A stretch of DNA of 64,000 bases from Paraburkholderia atlantica. GTDB taxonomy: Bacteria; Pseudomonadota; Gammaproteobacteria; Burkholderiales; Burkholderiaceae. The notes below the pieces were generated by a model. It was not told the origin of the DNA. It searched no databases and saw only the letters and a program-made list of their open reading frames with translations. This document shows positions 17,284 to 28,717 of the stretch, in pieces. Positions within the stretch are counted from its first letter, which is position 1, and the number at the start of each line of letters is the position of its first letter. The DNA lies in assembly GCF_009362785.1 (NCBI RefSeq), contig NZ_WHNQ01000001.1, positions 1-64,000 of the forward strand, read 5' to 3'. Both the position numbers and the translations under genes were made by a program.

Positions 17284-19395
17284 TCAAACCCAGCCGAACC
17301 CGGCGAGCACCATATCGATCAGCTTGATGCCGATGAACGGCACGATGATCCCGCCAAGGCCATAGATCAGCAGATTGCGGCGCAGCAGGATCGCCGCCCC
17401 GAGCGCGCGATAGCGCACGCCCTTCAGCGCGAGCGGAATCAGCAGCACGATGATCAGCGCGTTGAAGATCACCGCCGACATGATCGCCGAGGTCGGTGTC
17501 GCCAGATGCATCACGTTCAGCGCATTCAACGCCGGATACGTCGATGCGAACGCGGCCGGAATGATTGCGAAGTACTTGGCGACGTCGTTGGCAATGGAGA
17601 ACGTGGTCAGCGAACCGCGCGTCATCAGCATCTGTTTGCCGATCTCGACGATCTCGATCAGCTTGGTCGGATTCGAATCGAGGTCGACCATATTGCCGGC
17701 CTCTTTCGCCGCCTGCGTGCCGGTGTTCATCGCGACCGCGACGTCGGCCTGCGCGAGCGCGGGCGCGTCGTTGGTGCCGTCGCCGGTCATCGCGACCAGA
17801 CGTCCTTCGGCCTGATGCGCGCGGATCGTCGCGAGCTTCGTTTCGGGTGTCGCTTCGGCGAGAAAGTCGTCGACGCCCGCTTCAGCCGCGATCGCGGCGG
17901 CGGTCAGACGGTTGTCGCCCGTCACCATCACGGTCTTGATGCCCATTTTGCGCAACTCGGCGAAGCGCTCCTTGATGCCGCCCTTCACGACGTCCTTCAG
18001 CTCGATCACGCCGAGCACGCGCGCGCCCTGCTCGCCCTTCTCGGCGACCACGAGCGGCGTGCTGCCGCGTCGCGCGACCTCGGCGACCGCATTGCTGACT
18101 TCGTTCGGGAAACGGCCGCCGTTCGCTTCGACGTAGTGCTTGACCGCATCGGCCGCGCCCTTGCGGATTTCACGGCCGTGCGTTCCGGCGGGCGTCCCTT
18201 GCGGCGACAGATCGACGCCGCTCATGCGGGTCTGCGCGGTGAACGCGAGAAACACCGCATGCAGCGAGGCCATGTCGCGCTGACGGATATTGAAGCGCTG
18301 CTTCGCGAGCACGACGATGCTGCGGCCTTCCGGCGTTTCATCAGCCAGCGATGACAACTGCGCGGCATCGGCAAGCGCTTCTTCGCTCAGACCCGGCGCG
18401 GGCAGGAACTGCGACGCCTGGCGGTTGCCGAGCGTGATCGTGCCGGTCTTGTCGAGCAGCAGCACGTCGACATCGCCGGCCGCTTCGACCGCGCGACCCG
18501 AGGTCGCGATCACGTTCGCCTGCATCATGCGGCTCATGCCGGCCACGCCGATCGCCGACAACAGGCCGCCGATCGTCGTCGGGATCAGACACACGAGCAG
18601 CGCGACGAGCGCGGTGATCGTCACCACGTGGCCCGCCTTGGCGGCCTCGACGGAAAACATCGAAAACGGCAGCAGCGTCGCGGTGGCGAGCAGCATTACG
18701 ATCGTCAGCGCGACGAGCAGGATGGTCAGCGCGATTTCGTTCGGCGTCTTCTGACGCTTCGCGCCTTCGACCATCGCGATCATGCGGTCGAGGAACGCCT
18801 CGCCCGGGTTCGCCGTGACGCGCACGACGATCCAGTCCGACAGCACGCGCGTGCCGCCCGTCACCGATGAAAAGTCGCCGCCCGACTCGCGGATCACTGG
18901 CGCCGATTCACCGGTGATCGCCGATTCGTCGACCGATGCGACGCCGTCGATCACTTCGCCGTCTGCCGGAATCACGTCGCCGGTCTCGACCAGCACGACG
19001 TCGCCTTTACGCAGATCGGTCGCGGTCGTGATGCGGATCGGCGACTTCGGATGCGGCTCGTTGAGCTTCTTGGCCATCACGTCTTTCTTCGCGCTGCGCA
19101 GCGACGCGGCCTGCGCTTTCGAGCGGCCTTCGGCTAGCGCCTCCGCGAAGTTCGCGAACAGCACCGTGAACCACAGCCACAGCGTGACCGCGAGAATGAA
19201 GCCCGCGGGCGCCTCGGCCTGACCGCCGAGCGCGGCGATCCACAGAATGGTCGTCAGAATGCTGCCGACGTACACGCAGAACATCACCGGGTTGCGAAAC
19301 TGCGTGCGCGGCGTGAGCTTTTTAAAGGAGTCCACGATCGCCGGGCGCATCAGCGCCGGGTCGAACATGGACCGCGTAGCGTTATGTTCAGTCAT
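17284..19395 (-). CDS. kdpB: K+-transporting ATPase subunit KdpB
   Basis: A 703-residue P-type ATPase. It contains the actuator motif ITGESAPV, the phosphorylation site LLDKTGTIT, the nucleotide-binding domain and hinge [17 protein letters not shown], and about seven membrane helices. KdpB hydrolyses ATP and drives K+ movement through KdpA. The start is placed at [11 protein letters not shown] (19395); 15 more upstream codons are open but unlike KdpB N-termini. The gene is 87 nt downstream of kdpA. Confidence 0.96.
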   Translation of the reverse strand: MTEHNATRSMFDPALMRPAIVDSFKKLTPRTQFRNPVMFCVYVGSILTTILWIAALGGQAEAPAGFILAVTLWLWFTVLFANFAEALAEGRSKAQAASLRSAKKDVMAKKLNEPHPKSPIRITTATDLRKGDVVLVETGDVIPADGEVIDGVASVDESAITGESAPVIRESGGDFSSVTGGTRVLSDWIVVRVTANPGEAFLDRMIAMVEGAKRQKTPNEIALTILLVALTIVMLLATATLLPFSMFSVEAAKAGHVVTITALVALLVCLIPTTIGGLLSAIGVAGMSRMMQANVIATSGRAVEAAGDVDVLLLDKTGTITLGNRQASQFLPAPGLSEEALADAAQLSSLADETPEGRSIVVLAKQRFNIRQRDMASLHAVFLAFTAQTRMSGVDLSPQGTPAGTHGREIRKGAADAVKHYVEANGGRFPNEVSNAVAEVARRGSTPLVVAEKGEQGARVLGVIELKDVVKGGIKERFAELRKMGIKTVMVTGDNRLTAAAIAAEAGVDDFLAEATPETKLATIRAHQAEGRLVAMTGDGTNDAPALAQADVAVAMNTGTQAAKEAGNMVDLDSNPTKLIEIVEIGKQMLMTRGSLTTFSIANDVAKYFAIIPAAFASTYPALNALNVMHLATPTSAIMSAVIFNALIIVLLIPLALKGVRYRALGAAILLRRNLLIYGLGGIIVPFIGIKLIDMVLAGFGWV

Positions 19396-19482
19396 TGAAT
19401 CCTCGAATATCCTTGTGCGCTTGCAAGCTTGCTCGTGCAAGCGCCTGTTCGGCCGTTGGGCGTCGTTGATCGCGGCCCCGCG

Positions 19483-21288
19483 TCACTTCACGCCGATCAT
19501 CATCAGATGCTCGACACCGGGACCGAGCGCGAGCGCCGGCACATAGGTCAGCGCGCCGACCAGCAGCACCGTGCCGAGCAGCAGCACGACGAACAGCGGG
19601 CCGTGCGTCGGCAGCGTGCCGCCGGTGACGCCGATGCGCTTCTTCGCGGCGAGCGAGCCAGCGATCGCGAGCACCGGCACGATGGTGCCGAAGCGGCCGA
19701 ACCACATCGCGATCGCGGTGAGCCAGTTGTAGAACGGCGTACTCACCGTGAGACCCGCGAACGCGCTGCCGTTGTTGTTCGCGGCCGAGCTGAACGCATA
19801 GAGAATTTCGGAGAAGCCGTGCGCGCCGGGGTTCAGGATGCCGGCCTTGCCCGCATCGGTGAGCACCGCGATCGAGGTGCCCACCAGCACCAGCAGCGGC
19901 GTGAGCAGCACGACGATCGATACCATCTTCATCTCGTACGCCTCGATCTTCTTGCCGACGTACTCGGGCGTGCGGCCGATCATCAGCCCCGCGACGAACA
20001 CCGCGAGCAGCGCGAACACGAGCATCCCGTACAGCCCGGAACCGACGCCGCCGAAGATCACTTCGCCGAGTTGCATCAGCAGCATCGGGTACAGGCCGCC
20101 GATCGGCGTCAACGAATCGTGCGTATTGGCGACCGCACCGCACGAAGCGGCCGTCGTCGCGACCGTGAAGATGCCCGACTGCGCGATACCGAAGCGCGTT
20201 TCCTTGCCCTCCGCGTTGCCGCCCGCCTGCAGCGCGTTCGCCGACTGATCGACGTTGAGCGCCGCGAACGCGGGATTGCCGCTTTGCTCGGCGCTGATCT
20301 CGCCGAACACGCACACGCCGAACGCGATCGTCATTGCCGCGAGCACGGCCACGCCCTGCCGGCGATCGCCGATCACGCGGCCGAACACGAGCGCGAGCGC
20401 CGCCGGGATGATCAGCATCGAGAAGATCTGCACGAAGTTCGAGAACGGCGTCGGGTTTTCGTACGGATGCGCGGAGTTGCCGTTGAAGAAGCCGCCGCCG
20501 TTGGTGCCGAGCATCTTGATCGCTTCCTGCGATGCGACCGGACCCATCGCGATGGTCTGCGTCTTCACGGGCGTGTCGACCGTCACCGGATTGCCCTTCG
20601 CGTCCTTCACCGGATTGCCTTGCGCGTCGAGTTTCGGCGCGGCGTAGGTGGTGGTCTGCAGCGTCGGCACGTCCTGATAGGCCTTGAAGTTCTGGATCAC
20701 GCCCTGGCTCATCAGCAGTGCGGCGATGATCGCGGCCATCGGGATCAGCACGTACATCGTCACGCGCGTGATATCGACCCAGAAGTTGCCGATGGTCTGC
20801 GCGGTATGCCGCGCGAAGCCGCGAATCAGCGCCATCACGACGGCGATGCCGGTCGCCGCCGACAGGAAGTTCTGCACGGTCAGGCCGAGCATCTGCGTCA
20901 GATAGCTGACCGTTTGCTCGGGCGTGTAGTCCTGCCAGTTGGTGTTCGCCACGAAGCTGACCGCGGTGTTGAACGCACCGTCGACCGACATCGCGCCGAA
21001 CTGCTGCGGATTGCCGGGCAGCCACCCTTGCACGCGCAGCAGCACGTACAGGAACACCACGCCGAGCACGTTGAACGCGACCGTGGCGATCGCGTAGTGC
21101 TTCCAGCCCATTTCCGCCGCAGGATCGACGCCCGCGATACGGTAAAGCAGCCGTTCGAGCGGCGCGCCGAAGCGCACCACCCGTGAACTGCCGTCCATCA
21201 CGGCGCCCAGGTAGCCCGCCACCGGCACCGCGGCGGCCAGTAGCACGACGATCAAAAGACTCGCCTGCAGGACATCGTTCGTGTTCAT
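19483..21288 (-). CDS. kdpA: K+-transporting ATPase subunit KdpA
   Basis: A 601-residue channel-like subunit with four selectivity-filter regions, recognisable by [47 protein letters not shown] and [12 protein letters not shown]. It binds and conducts K+ within KdpFABC. It is longer than the E. coli protein (557 residues), partly because of an insert near 235-260 with the near-repeat [12 protein letters not shown]. Its start overlaps the kdpF stop, so the two are coupled. Confidence 0.96.
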   Translation of the reverse strand: MNTNDVLQASLLIVVLLAAAVPVAGYLGAVMDGSSRVVRFGAPLERLLYRIAGVDPAAEMGWKHYAIATVAFNVLGVVFLYVLLRVQGWLPGNPQQFGAMSVDGAFNTAVSFVANTNWQDYTPEQTVSYLTQMLGLTVQNFLSAATGIAVVMALIRGFARHTAQTIGNFWVDITRVTMYVLIPMAAIIAALLMSQGVIQNFKAYQDVPTLQTTTYAAPKLDAQGNPVKDAKGNPVTVDTPVKTQTIAMGPVASQEAIKMLGTNGGGFFNGNSAHPYENPTPFSNFVQIFSMLIIPAALALVFGRVIGDRRQGVAVLAAMTIAFGVCVFGEISAEQSGNPAFAALNVDQSANALQAGGNAEGKETRFGIAQSGIFTVATTAASCGAVANTHDSLTPIGGLYPMLLMQLGEVIFGGVGSGLYGMLVFALLAVFVAGLMIGRTPEYVGKKIEAYEMKMVSIVVLLTPLLVLVGTSIAVLTDAGKAGILNPGAHGFSEILYAFSSAANNNGSAFAGLTVSTPFYNWLTAIAMWFGRFGTIVPVLAIAGSLAAKKRIGVTGGTLPTHGPLFVVLLLGTVLLVGALTYVPALALGPGVEHLMMIGVK

Positions 21289-21377
21289 TCAATGTCCTCC
21301 GCGCGCAGCAGCGCATACACGAGATAAACGAACAGCAGCGCGGTGGACGCGCCGGCCAGCCACAGCATCCAGGTCAT
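21285..21377 (-). CDS. kdpF: K+-transporting ATPase small subunit KdpF
   Basis: A 30-residue single-span membrane peptide ending [14 protein letters not shown], matching the usual KdpF length (29-30) and its conserved YLxYALLxPE/AE end. It stabilises the complex. The ATG overlaps the TAA of the 36-codon ORF upstream (TAATG) and its own stop overlaps kdpA (ATGA). Confidence 0.9.
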   Translation of the reverse strand: MTWMLWLAGASTALLFVYLVYALLRAEDIE

Positions 21378-21487
21378 TAGCGTGCTCCCTGTCCGCGACG
21401 CAACTGCATCAGCTTCTCGCAGCCGCCAATCAGCCCAAAGGTCAGCACGGCAAACAGCGCCAAGCCACCGACATACAGCACATCCAT
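21377..21487 (-). CDS. Small one-span membrane protein preceding kdpF
   Basis: A 36-codon ORF starts at ATG 21487 behind a strong ribosome site (GGGGA, 8 nt upstream). It encodes MDVLYVGGLALF, then a hydrophobic helix through about residue 22 (AVLTFGLIGG), then a basic tail (KLMQLRRGQGAR). Its stop TAA overlaps the kdpF start, exactly the coupling used by the rest of the operon, so it is likely to be translated. It is not KdpF, which follows. The function is unknown; it may be an additional accessory peptide of the pump. It is short enough to be missed by gene callers. Confidence 0.7.
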   Translation of the reverse strand: MDVLYVGGLALFAVLTFGLIGGCEKLMQLRRGQGAR

Positions 21488-21568
21488 TCTTGTTCCCCAT
21501 TTACGGATTTTGGTTAGATGGAACGGTATGCCGATCCGCCTAAAGGTCGGGTCAAAGATTGCGGGGTG

Positions 21569-21587
21569 CGCGTAAAAATCGCGTAAA
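21569..21587 (-). promoter_or_regulatory. Candidate KdpE operator (11-bp-spaced direct repeat)
   Basis: On the minus strand TTTACGCG occurs at 21587-21580 and again at 21576-21569, exactly 11 bp start to start, about one helical turn. OmpR-type regulators bind such tandem sites. It lies 13 bp upstream of a -35-like TTGACC (21555-21550) that precedes the kdp genes. The role is inferred from position. Confidence 0.5.
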
Positions 21588-21592
21588 CGGAA

Positions 21593-21624
21593 AAGGCCGT
21601 TTCATCTCGCGATGAAACGGCCTT
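21593..21624 (-). terminator. Rho-independent terminator of quinone oxidoreductase gene
   Basis: A perfect 14-bp stem (AAGGCCGTTTCATC with its complement) closes a 4-nt loop. On the minus strand it is followed by TTTTCC, 41 nt after the oxidoreductase stop. It insulates that gene from the kdp operon. Confidence 0.88.
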
Positions 21625-21664
21625 CGTAGGGGTCGGGTAGCGCGGCCGGAGCCCGCGAAGTTTT

Positions 21665-22639
21665 TTACGGCAGCAGGATCGTCGACCCCGTCGTGCGGCG
21701 CCCTTCGAGGTCCGCATGCGCCTGGCCGACGTCCGGCAGCGCATAGCGCTGATTGATGCTCGTATTGACCTTGCCCGAACTCAGCACGTCGAACAGTTCG
21801 GCCGACATCGCCTCGTAATCGGCGCGTTTCGCGATATAGGTGAAGAGCGTCGGTCGCGTAAAGAACAGCGAGCCGCGTCCCGCGAATTCCGACGAATCGA
21901 TCGGCGGCAGCGGACCCGACGCGTTGCCGAAGCTCACGAACAGGCCGAGCGGCGCGAGGCAGTCGAGCGACTTTTCGAAGGTGTCCTTGCCGATCGAATC
22001 GTAGACGACCGGCACGCCCGCGCCGTTGGTGATCTCGCGTACGCGCTTGGTGAAGTTCTCCCGCGTATAGACGATCGCGTGATCGCAGCCGTGCGCTTTC
22101 GCGATCTCGGCTTTCTCGTCGGAACCGACCGTGCCGATCACCGTCGCGCCGAGCGCCTTCGCCCACTGGCACGCGAGCAGGCCGACGCCGCCCGCCGCGG
22201 CCTGAATCAGGATCGTGTCGCCGGCCTTCACCCGATACGTGCGGCGCAGCAGATACTGCGCGGTCAAGCCTTGCAGCATCACCGACGCGGCCTGCTCGTT
22301 GCTGATCGCATCGGGCAGCTTGACGACCTGCGCAGCCGGCAGCACGCGTTCCTGCGCGTACGCGCCGGGGGGCCGCGCGACATACGCGACGCGATCGCCG
22401 ACCTTCAGACCGGTCACGCCCGAGCCGAGCGCGCTGACCTCGCCGGCCGCCTCCATGCCGAGCCCGCCCGGCAGCGGCAGCGGATACAGCCCGGTGCGGA
22501 AGTACACGTCGATATAGTTGAGACCGACCGCCGTCTGGCGGATGCGGATCTCGCCCGCGCCGGGCTCGCTCACCTCGACGTCGACCCATTTCATTACTTC
22601 GGGGCCGCCGGTTTTGTCGAATCGGATTGCCTTGGCCAT
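21665..22639 (-). CDS. Quinone oxidoreductase, zinc-free MDR family
   Basis: A 324-residue NADPH:quinone reductase-like protein. It shows the GroES-like N-terminal half (GLNYIDVYFRTGLYPLPLP, GMEAAGEV) and the Rossmann half with AAAGGVGLLACQWAKALG and DSIGKDTF. It lacks the Cys/His set of zinc alcohol dehydrogenases. It probably reduces quinones or enones in the cytosol. The second of two adjacent ATGs (22639) is chosen because the GGAG site is 5 nt before it. A strong terminator follows. Confidence 0.9.
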   Translation of the reverse strand: MAKAIRFDKTGGPEVMKWVDVEVSEPGAGEIRIRQTAVGLNYIDVYFRTGLYPLPLPGGLGMEAAGEVSALGSGVTGLKVGDRVAYVARPPGAYAQERVLPAAQVVKLPDAISNEQAASVMLQGLTAQYLLRRTYRVKAGDTILIQAAAGGVGLLACQWAKALGATVIGTVGSDEKAEIAKAHGCDHAIVYTRENFTKRVREITNGAGVPVVYDSIGKDTFEKSLDCLAPLGLFVSFGNASGPLPPIDSSEFAGRGSLFFTRPTLFTYIAKRADYEAMSAELFDVLSSGKVNTSINQRYALPDVGQAHADLEGRRTTGSTILLP

Positions 22640-22685
22640 CATGTCTCCTTGATCTGTACGAATGTAGGTGCGGCCACGCGCGCGC

Positions 22686-23075
22686 TCACGCCTCGCCGGA
22701 CAGGCGCAGCGTCAGCACGTCGAGCACCATGCGCGCGGTCGAGATGTTCGTCGCGCACGGAATGTTGTGCACGTCGCACGCGCGCACTAGCGCGTTGATG
22801 TCCGGCTCGTGCGGCTGCGGCGTCATCGGATCGCGCAGGAAAATCACCATGTCGACGCGCCCTTCGGCGAGCTGCGCGCCGATCTGCAGGTCGCCGCCGT
22901 GCGGGCCCGACAACATGCGCTCGACCGTGAGGCCGTGCGCGTCGCTGATGCGGCCGCCGGTTGTGCCGGTCGCCACGATCTCGCAGCGCGCGAGCGTGTC
23001 GACGTATTCGCCGGCCAGTTTGACGATGTCGTCCTTCTTGTGATCGTGCGCGATCAGCGCAATGCGGGTGCTCAT
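22686..23075 (-). CDS. mgsA: Methylglyoxal synthase
   Basis: A 129-residue protein with the MgsA hallmarks: [14 protein letters not shown] at the start, ATGTTGGRI (phosphate-binding), [12 protein letters not shown] and [16 protein letters not shown]. It converts dihydroxyacetone phosphate to methylglyoxal, a bypass of lower glycolysis under phosphate limitation. It is slightly shorter than the E. coli enzyme (152) but carries all conserved blocks. It is separated by 46 nt from the oxidoreductase and 51 nt from the SDR, so the three may form one transcript. Confidence 0.93.
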   Translation of the reverse strand: MSTRIALIAHDHKKDDIVKLAGEYVDTLARCEIVATGTTGGRISDAHGLTVERMLSGPHGGDLQIGAQLAEGRVDMVIFLRDPMTPQPHEPDINALVRACDVHNIPCATNISTARMVLDVLTLRLSGEA

Positions 23076-23126
23076 GACGTAAGACTCCTCAAACCGTTGT
23101 GAATATCGTTGTTGTGATGTGGCGGT

Positions 23127-23906
23127 TCAGTACGTGCCCGGATAAGCGCCGCCGTCGATCAGCCAATTCTGCCCGGTGATGTAGCCGGCATGCGTGCTGC
23201 ACAGGAACGCGCACGCGCGGCCGAATTCTTCGCGATTGCCGAAGCGCCCGGCGGGGATCGTCTTCATGCGCTGCTTGCGCGCTTCGTCGATGGAAATGTT
23301 GTGCGTCTTCGCCTGCGCCTCGAACGTGACCGCGATGCGGTCGGTATCGAACAGACCCGGCAGCAGGTTGTTGATCGTCACGCCGGTCGGCGCGACCTTG
23401 CGCGCGAGACCCGCGACGAAACCGGTCAGCCCCGAGCGCGCGCCGTTCGACAGGCCGAGCACGTCGATCGGCGCCTTCACCGCCGAGCTCGTGATGTTGA
23501 CGATGCGCCCGAAGCCGCGCGCGCTCATCGTGTCGATGGTCTGACGGATCAGCTCGATCGGCGTCAGCATGTTGGCTTCGAGCGCGCGGATCCAGTCGTC
23601 GTGCGTGAAGTCGCGGAAATCACCCGGCGGCGGCCCGCCCGCGTTATTGACGAGGATGTCCGGCTGCGGGCAGGCGGCGAGCGCGGCGGCGCGTCCTTCG
23701 GGGGTGGTGATGTCGCATGCGACGGTCTTCACCTCGACGCCGCTCTGCTTGCGGATCGCCTCGGCGGTCGCTTCGAGCGTTTCGGCGGTGCGCGCGACGA
23801 TCGTCAGGTTGACGCCCTCGGCGGCGAGCGCTTCCGCGCAGCCGCGCCCCAGACCCTTGCTCGCCGCGCAAACCAGCGCGGTACGTCCTGCGATTCCCAA
23901 ATCCAT
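23127..23906 (-). CDS. SDR-family oxidoreductase (FabG-like)
   Basis: A 259-residue classical SDR. The cofactor loop is divergent ([10 protein letters not shown]), typical of a subgroup annotated as 3-oxoacyl-ACP reductase-like. [17 protein letters not shown] and a C-terminal [15 protein letters not shown] are visible. The usual Tyr-x3-Lys is altered: after the Ser block the sequence reads [11 protein letters not shown] where YxxxK would be expected, so catalytic competence is uncertain. It is divergent from upp. Confidence 0.85.
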   Translation of the reverse strand: MDLGIAGRTALVCAASKGLGRGCAEALAAEGVNLTIVARTAETLEATAEAIRKQSGVEVKTVACDITTPEGRAAALAACPQPDILVNNAGGPPPGDFRDFTHDDWIRALEANMLTPIELIRQTIDTMSARGFGRIVNITSSAVKAPIDVLGLSNGARSGLTGFVAGLARKVAPTGVTINNLLPGLFDTDRIAVTFEAQAKTHNISIDEARKQRMKTIPAGRFGNREEFGRACAFLCSTHAGYITGQNWLIDGGAYPGTY

Positions 23907-24122
23907 GTGTATGCCCTCGTGGCGAAGTTTCCCCAGATTCTAGAAGAATCGGTGCCGGACTGTGCCGCGCCGCTGCAATCTCAGGTATCGCCGGGCGGTA
24001 CTCTTTCGGTAAACTTGCGCGGTGGCGCATATTTCCACCGTTCGTCCGAGCTTCGGGCGCGGACGGACGCAACGGATGAGCGCGCCGAACCGATCCACCT
24101 TGCCGCCGCGCGCGAGCCCGCC

Positions 24123-24773
24123 ATGACCCAGGACAGCCGTTTCCCCAATCTATTCATCCTCGATCACCCGCTGATCCAGCACAAGCTGTCGCACATGCGC
24201 GACCGGGACACGTCGACGCGCACGTTCCGCGAGTTGCTGCGCGAAATCACGCTGCTGATGGGCTACGAAATCACCCGCAACCTGCCGATGACCACGCGCC
24301 GCATCACCACGCCGCTCGTCGAGATCGACGCGCCGGTGATCGCCGGCAAGAAGCTCGCGATCGTGCCGGTGCTGCGCGCGGGCGTCGGCATGTCGGACGG
24401 CCTGCTAGAGCTGGTGCCGTCGGCGCGCGTCGGCCACATCGGCGTGTATCGCGCGGAGGATCATCGGCCGGTCGAATACCTGGTGCGGCTGCCGGATCTC
24501 GAAGACCGCGTGTTCATCCTCTGCGATCCGATGGTCGCGACCGGCTACTCGGCCGTGCACGCGGTCGATGTGCTCAAGCGCCGCAACGTGGCCGCCGAGA
24601 ACATCCTGTTCCTCGCGCTCGTCGCCGCGCCCGAGGGCGTGCAGGTGTTCCAGGACGCGCACCCGGACGTCAAGCTGTTCGTCGCTTCGCTCGATTCGCA
24701 TCTGAACGAGCACGCGTACATCGTGCCGGGCCTCGGCGACGCGGGCGACCGCTTGTTCGGTACGAAGAACTGA
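24123..24773 (+). CDS. upp: Uracil phosphoribosyltransferase
   Basis: A 216-residue enzyme that salvages uracil to UMP with PRPP. It shows [11 protein letters not shown], the substrate loop [20 protein letters not shown], the PRPP motif [13 protein letters not shown] and the C-terminal [15 protein letters not shown], all typical of Upp. ATG at 24123 gives the normal family length. It is divergent from the SDR, with a 216-nt intergenic region holding both promoters; no uracil-responsive attenuator was recognised. Confidence 0.96.
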   Translation: MTQDSRFPNLFILDHPLIQHKLSHMRDRDTSTRTFRELLREITLLMGYEITRNLPMTTRRITTPLVEIDAPVIAGKKLAIVPVLRAGVGMSDGLLELVPSARVGHIGVYRAEDHRPVEYLVRLPDLEDRVFILCDPMVATGYSAVHAVDVLKRRNVAAENILFLALVAAPEGVQVFQDAHPDVKLFVASLDSHLNEHAYIVPGLGDAGDRLFGTKN

Positions 24774-25378
24774 TACGCAGGCGCCGGCGGGGTGGCTCGG
24801 CAGTGTCCCTGCCCTGAAGCGGCCCCGCTTTCGACGGCATCCGGCGGTCCCGGCGACACATCGGCGCCGCCTCCGGTCGTTTTCGCTTCGATTTCATTGC
24901 ATTTGCGGCCGGTTTCGCGCCGCGGCCCCGCTGCCGCACCGTCGCGGCGTGATAAAATTCGAATCCGCTCGACGAGCGGCTCGACCCGCAAGATCACTCG
25001 CACCACCGTCTGCAATTTCGACCGGCGCCCCGCGCCTTCGCATCAGGTCATGCGGCGCCTGGCCGCGCAAGCTGCCCCGCTGCCATCGCGCTGCCGCCCT
25101 GCGGCCCCGCTTGGGCCGCGGCTCATGTATGAACCGGCTCGAACGCCTACCGGCGGGCAGCGTGGAACGACGCGCGGGAACGGCCAGGCTTAGATCGGCG
25201 GCAGGAGTGGCCGCGCCGACGGGCGAACGTGAGCAACGAGCACGAGCGGCCGGCAGCCTTTCACCTGACGGCTTGGGATCGGGACACGACACGCGAGGCG
25301 CAACCCGCGAGGCGCCCGACATCGCAACGACAATTGCACTATGCGTGCGCCCCGCTGGCGCGCGCGACGGAGAAAAGT
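24774..25378. other. 605-nt intergenic region between upp and yebC
   Basis: No gene is supported. A possible -10 (TAAAAT, 24953-24958) is followed by a small hairpin CCGCT/AGCGG at 24966-24980; transcription from it would give yebC a leader of about 415 nt. Open frames here on both strands are Arg/Pro-rich shadows. Confidence 0.4.
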
Positions 25379-26107
25379 ATGGCGGGTCATTCGAAATGGG
25401 CCAATATCAAGCATAAGAAAGCAGCGGCCGATGCCAAGCGTGGCAAGGTCTGGACGCGGCTCATCAAGGAAATCCAGGTTGCGGCCCGTCTGGGCGGCGG
25501 CGAAATCGACTCGAACCCGCGTCTGCGGCTCGCGGTCGACAAGGCGTACGACGCCAACATGCCGAAAGACAACATCAACCGCGCAATCCAGCGTGGTGTC
25601 GGCGGCGCGGACGGCGCGAACTACGAGGAAATCCGCTACGAAGGCTACGGCATCGGCGGCGCGGCGGTGATCGTCGACACGATGACCGACAACCGCACCC
25701 GCACGGTCGCGGAAGTGCGTCACGCGTTTTCGAAGAACGGCGGCAATATGGGCACGGACGGCTCGGTGTCGTTCATGTTCGATCACGTCGGCCAGTTCCT
25801 GTTCGCGCCCGGCACCGCCGAAGACGCGCTGATGGAAGCCGCTCTCGAAGCGGGCGCCGACGACGTCGTGACGAACGAGGACGGCAGTATCGAAGTGCTG
25901 TGCCCGCCGAACGATTTTTCGAAGGTGAAGACAGCGCTCGAAACGGCGGGCTTCAAGGCCGAACTGGCGGAAGTCACGATGAAGCCGCAGACCGAAGTCG
26001 AATTCACCGGCGACGACGCCGTGAAAATGCAGAAGCTGCTCGACGCGCTGGAAAATCTGGACGACGTGCAGGAAGTCTATACAAACGCGTCGATCGCCGG
26101 CGAGTGA
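25379..26107 (+). CDS. yebC: YebC/PmpR family regulator
   Basis: A 242-residue protein starting [20 protein letters not shown], the near-invariant YebC N-terminus, followed by [13 protein letters not shown], the [13 protein letters not shown] block and the C-terminal domain with [10 protein letters not shown]. The family includes DNA-binding regulators, and recent work links members to relief of ribosome stalling. ATG at 25379 has an AGAAAAG ribosome site. A terminator-like hairpin separates it from purD. Confidence 0.96.
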   Translation: MAGHSKWANIKHKKAAADAKRGKVWTRLIKEIQVAARLGGGEIDSNPRLRLAVDKAYDANMPKDNINRAIQRGVGGADGANYEEIRYEGYGIGGAAVIVDTMTDNRTRTVAEVRHAFSKNGGNMGTDGSVSFMFDHVGQFLFAPGTAEDALMEAALEAGADDVVTNEDGSIEVLCPPNDFSKVKTALETAGFKAELAEVTMKPQTEVEFTGDDAVKMQKLLDALENLDDVQEVYTNASIAGE

Positions 26108-26159
26108 TGGCGCGCCGGGCTTTCGCATCGTTTGCCCTTGCTGTTGATGGTTTATTGCA

Positions 26160-26194
26160 CGGCCGAGCACAGCGCTCGGCCGTTTATGGTTTTT
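26160..26194 (+). terminator. Terminator-like hairpin between yebC and purD
   Basis: CGGCCGAGC (26160-26168) pairs with GCTCGGCCG (26174-26182), followed by TTTATGGTTTTT. It probably ends yebC transcription, or partly attenuates purD. Confidence 0.72.
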
Positions 26195-26211
26195 AAGTCT
26201 CGGGGATTCAC

Positions 26212-27495
26212 ATGAAGTTACTCGTCGTCGGTTCCGGCGGTCGCGAACATGCGCTGGCATGGAAGCTCGCGCAATCGCCGCGGGTCCAGCTCGTCTACGT
26301 CGCGCCCGGCAACGGCGGCACTGCTCAGGATGAGCGCCTGCTCAACGTCGACATCACCGAGCCGGCCGCGCTCGCTGATTTCGTCGAAAAAGAACAGATC
26401 GCGTTCACGCTGGTCGGGCCGGAAGCGCCGCTCGCGGCGGGCATCGTCAACCTGTTCCGCTCGCGCGGTCTGAAGATCTTCGGACCGACTAAAGAAGCCG
26501 CTCAGCTCGAAAGCTCGAAAGATTTCGCCAAGGCGTTCATGAAGCGTCACGGCATCCCGACCGCCGAGTACGAAACCTTCGCCGACGTCGCCGCCGCGCA
26601 CGCGTATCTGGACGCCAAGGGCGCGCCGATCGTGATCAAGGCCGACGGCCTCGCCGCCGGCAAGGGCGTGGTGGTCGCGCAAACGCTGGAAGAAGCGCAC
26701 GCCGCGGTCGACATGATGCTGTCGGACAACAAGCTCGGCGACGCCGGCGCGCGCGTCGTGATCGAGGAGTTCCTCGCCGGCGAGGAAGCGAGCTTCATCG
26801 TGATGGTCGACGGCAAGCACGTGCTCGCGCTCGCGTCGAGCCAGGATCACAAGCGTCTGCTCGACGGCGACCAGGGCCCGAACACGGGCGGCATGGGCGC
26901 CTATTCGCCCGCGCCGATCGTCACGCCGCAGCTGCATGCGCGGGTGATGCGCGAAATCATCCTGCCGACCGTGCGCGGCATGGAGAAGGAAGGCATCCGC
27001 TACACCGGCTTCCTGTACGCGGGCCTGATGATCGACGCGCAAGGCAACCCGAAGACGCTCGAATTCAACTGCCGGATGGGCGACCCCGAAACGCAGCCGA
27101 TCATGGCGCGTCTGAAGGGCGACTATTCGAAGGTGGTCGAACACGCGATCGCCGGCACGCTCGACACCGTCGAGCTCGAATGGGATCGCCGAACCGCGCT
27201 TGGCGTCGTGCTCGCCGCGCACAACTATCCGGACACGCCGAGGAAGGGCGACCGCATCAACGGCATTCCCGCCGAAACCGCGGATTCGGTCACGTTCCAC
27301 GCCGGCACCACGCTGACGGACGGCAAGCTGATCACCTCGGGCGGGCGGGTGCTGTGCGTCGTCGGTCTGGCGGATTCGGTGCGCACCGCGCAGGCGGCCG
27401 CCTATCACACGATCAACCAGATCGCGTTCGACGGCATGCAGTATCGCCGCGACATTGGCTATCGCGCGCTCAATCGCAAGCACGACGGCAAATAA
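26212..27495 (+). CDS. purD: Phosphoribosylamine-glycine ligase
   Basis: A 427-residue ATP-grasp enzyme for step two of purine synthesis. It has N-terminal VVGSGGREHALAWKLAQSP, the ATP-binding region KADGLAAGKGVVVA and QDHKRLLDGDQGPNTGGMGAY, and metal-binding EFNCRMGDPETQ. All family blocks and the normal length (about 425) are present. The 18-nt distance from the yebC terminator suggests a short leader or read-through. Confidence 0.97.
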   Translation: MKLLVVGSGGREHALAWKLAQSPRVQLVYVAPGNGGTAQDERLLNVDITEPAALADFVEKEQIAFTLVGPEAPLAAGIVNLFRSRGLKIFGPTKEAAQLESSKDFAKAFMKRHGIPTAEYETFADVAAAHAYLDAKGAPIVIKADGLAAGKGVVVAQTLEEAHAAVDMMLSDNKLGDAGARVVIEEFLAGEEASFIVMVDGKHVLALASSQDHKRLLDGDQGPNTGGMGAYSPAPIVTPQLHARVMREIILPTVRGMEKEGIRYTGFLYAGLMIDAQGNPKTLEFNCRMGDPETQPIMARLKGDYSKVVEHAIAGTLDTVELEWDRRTALGVVLAAHNYPDTPRKGDRINGIPAETADSVTFHAGTTLTDGKLITSGGRVLCVVGLADSVRTAQAAAYHTINQIAFDGMQYRRDIGYRALNRKHDGK

Positions 27496-28707
<1,212 letters not shown>

Positions 28708-28717
28708 CGCGCTACCC

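Noticed and set aside
19429..21186. A 585-codon plus-strand frame antisense to kdpA
   Set aside because: kdpA motifs are complete on the minus strand; the frame has no recognisable protein features.
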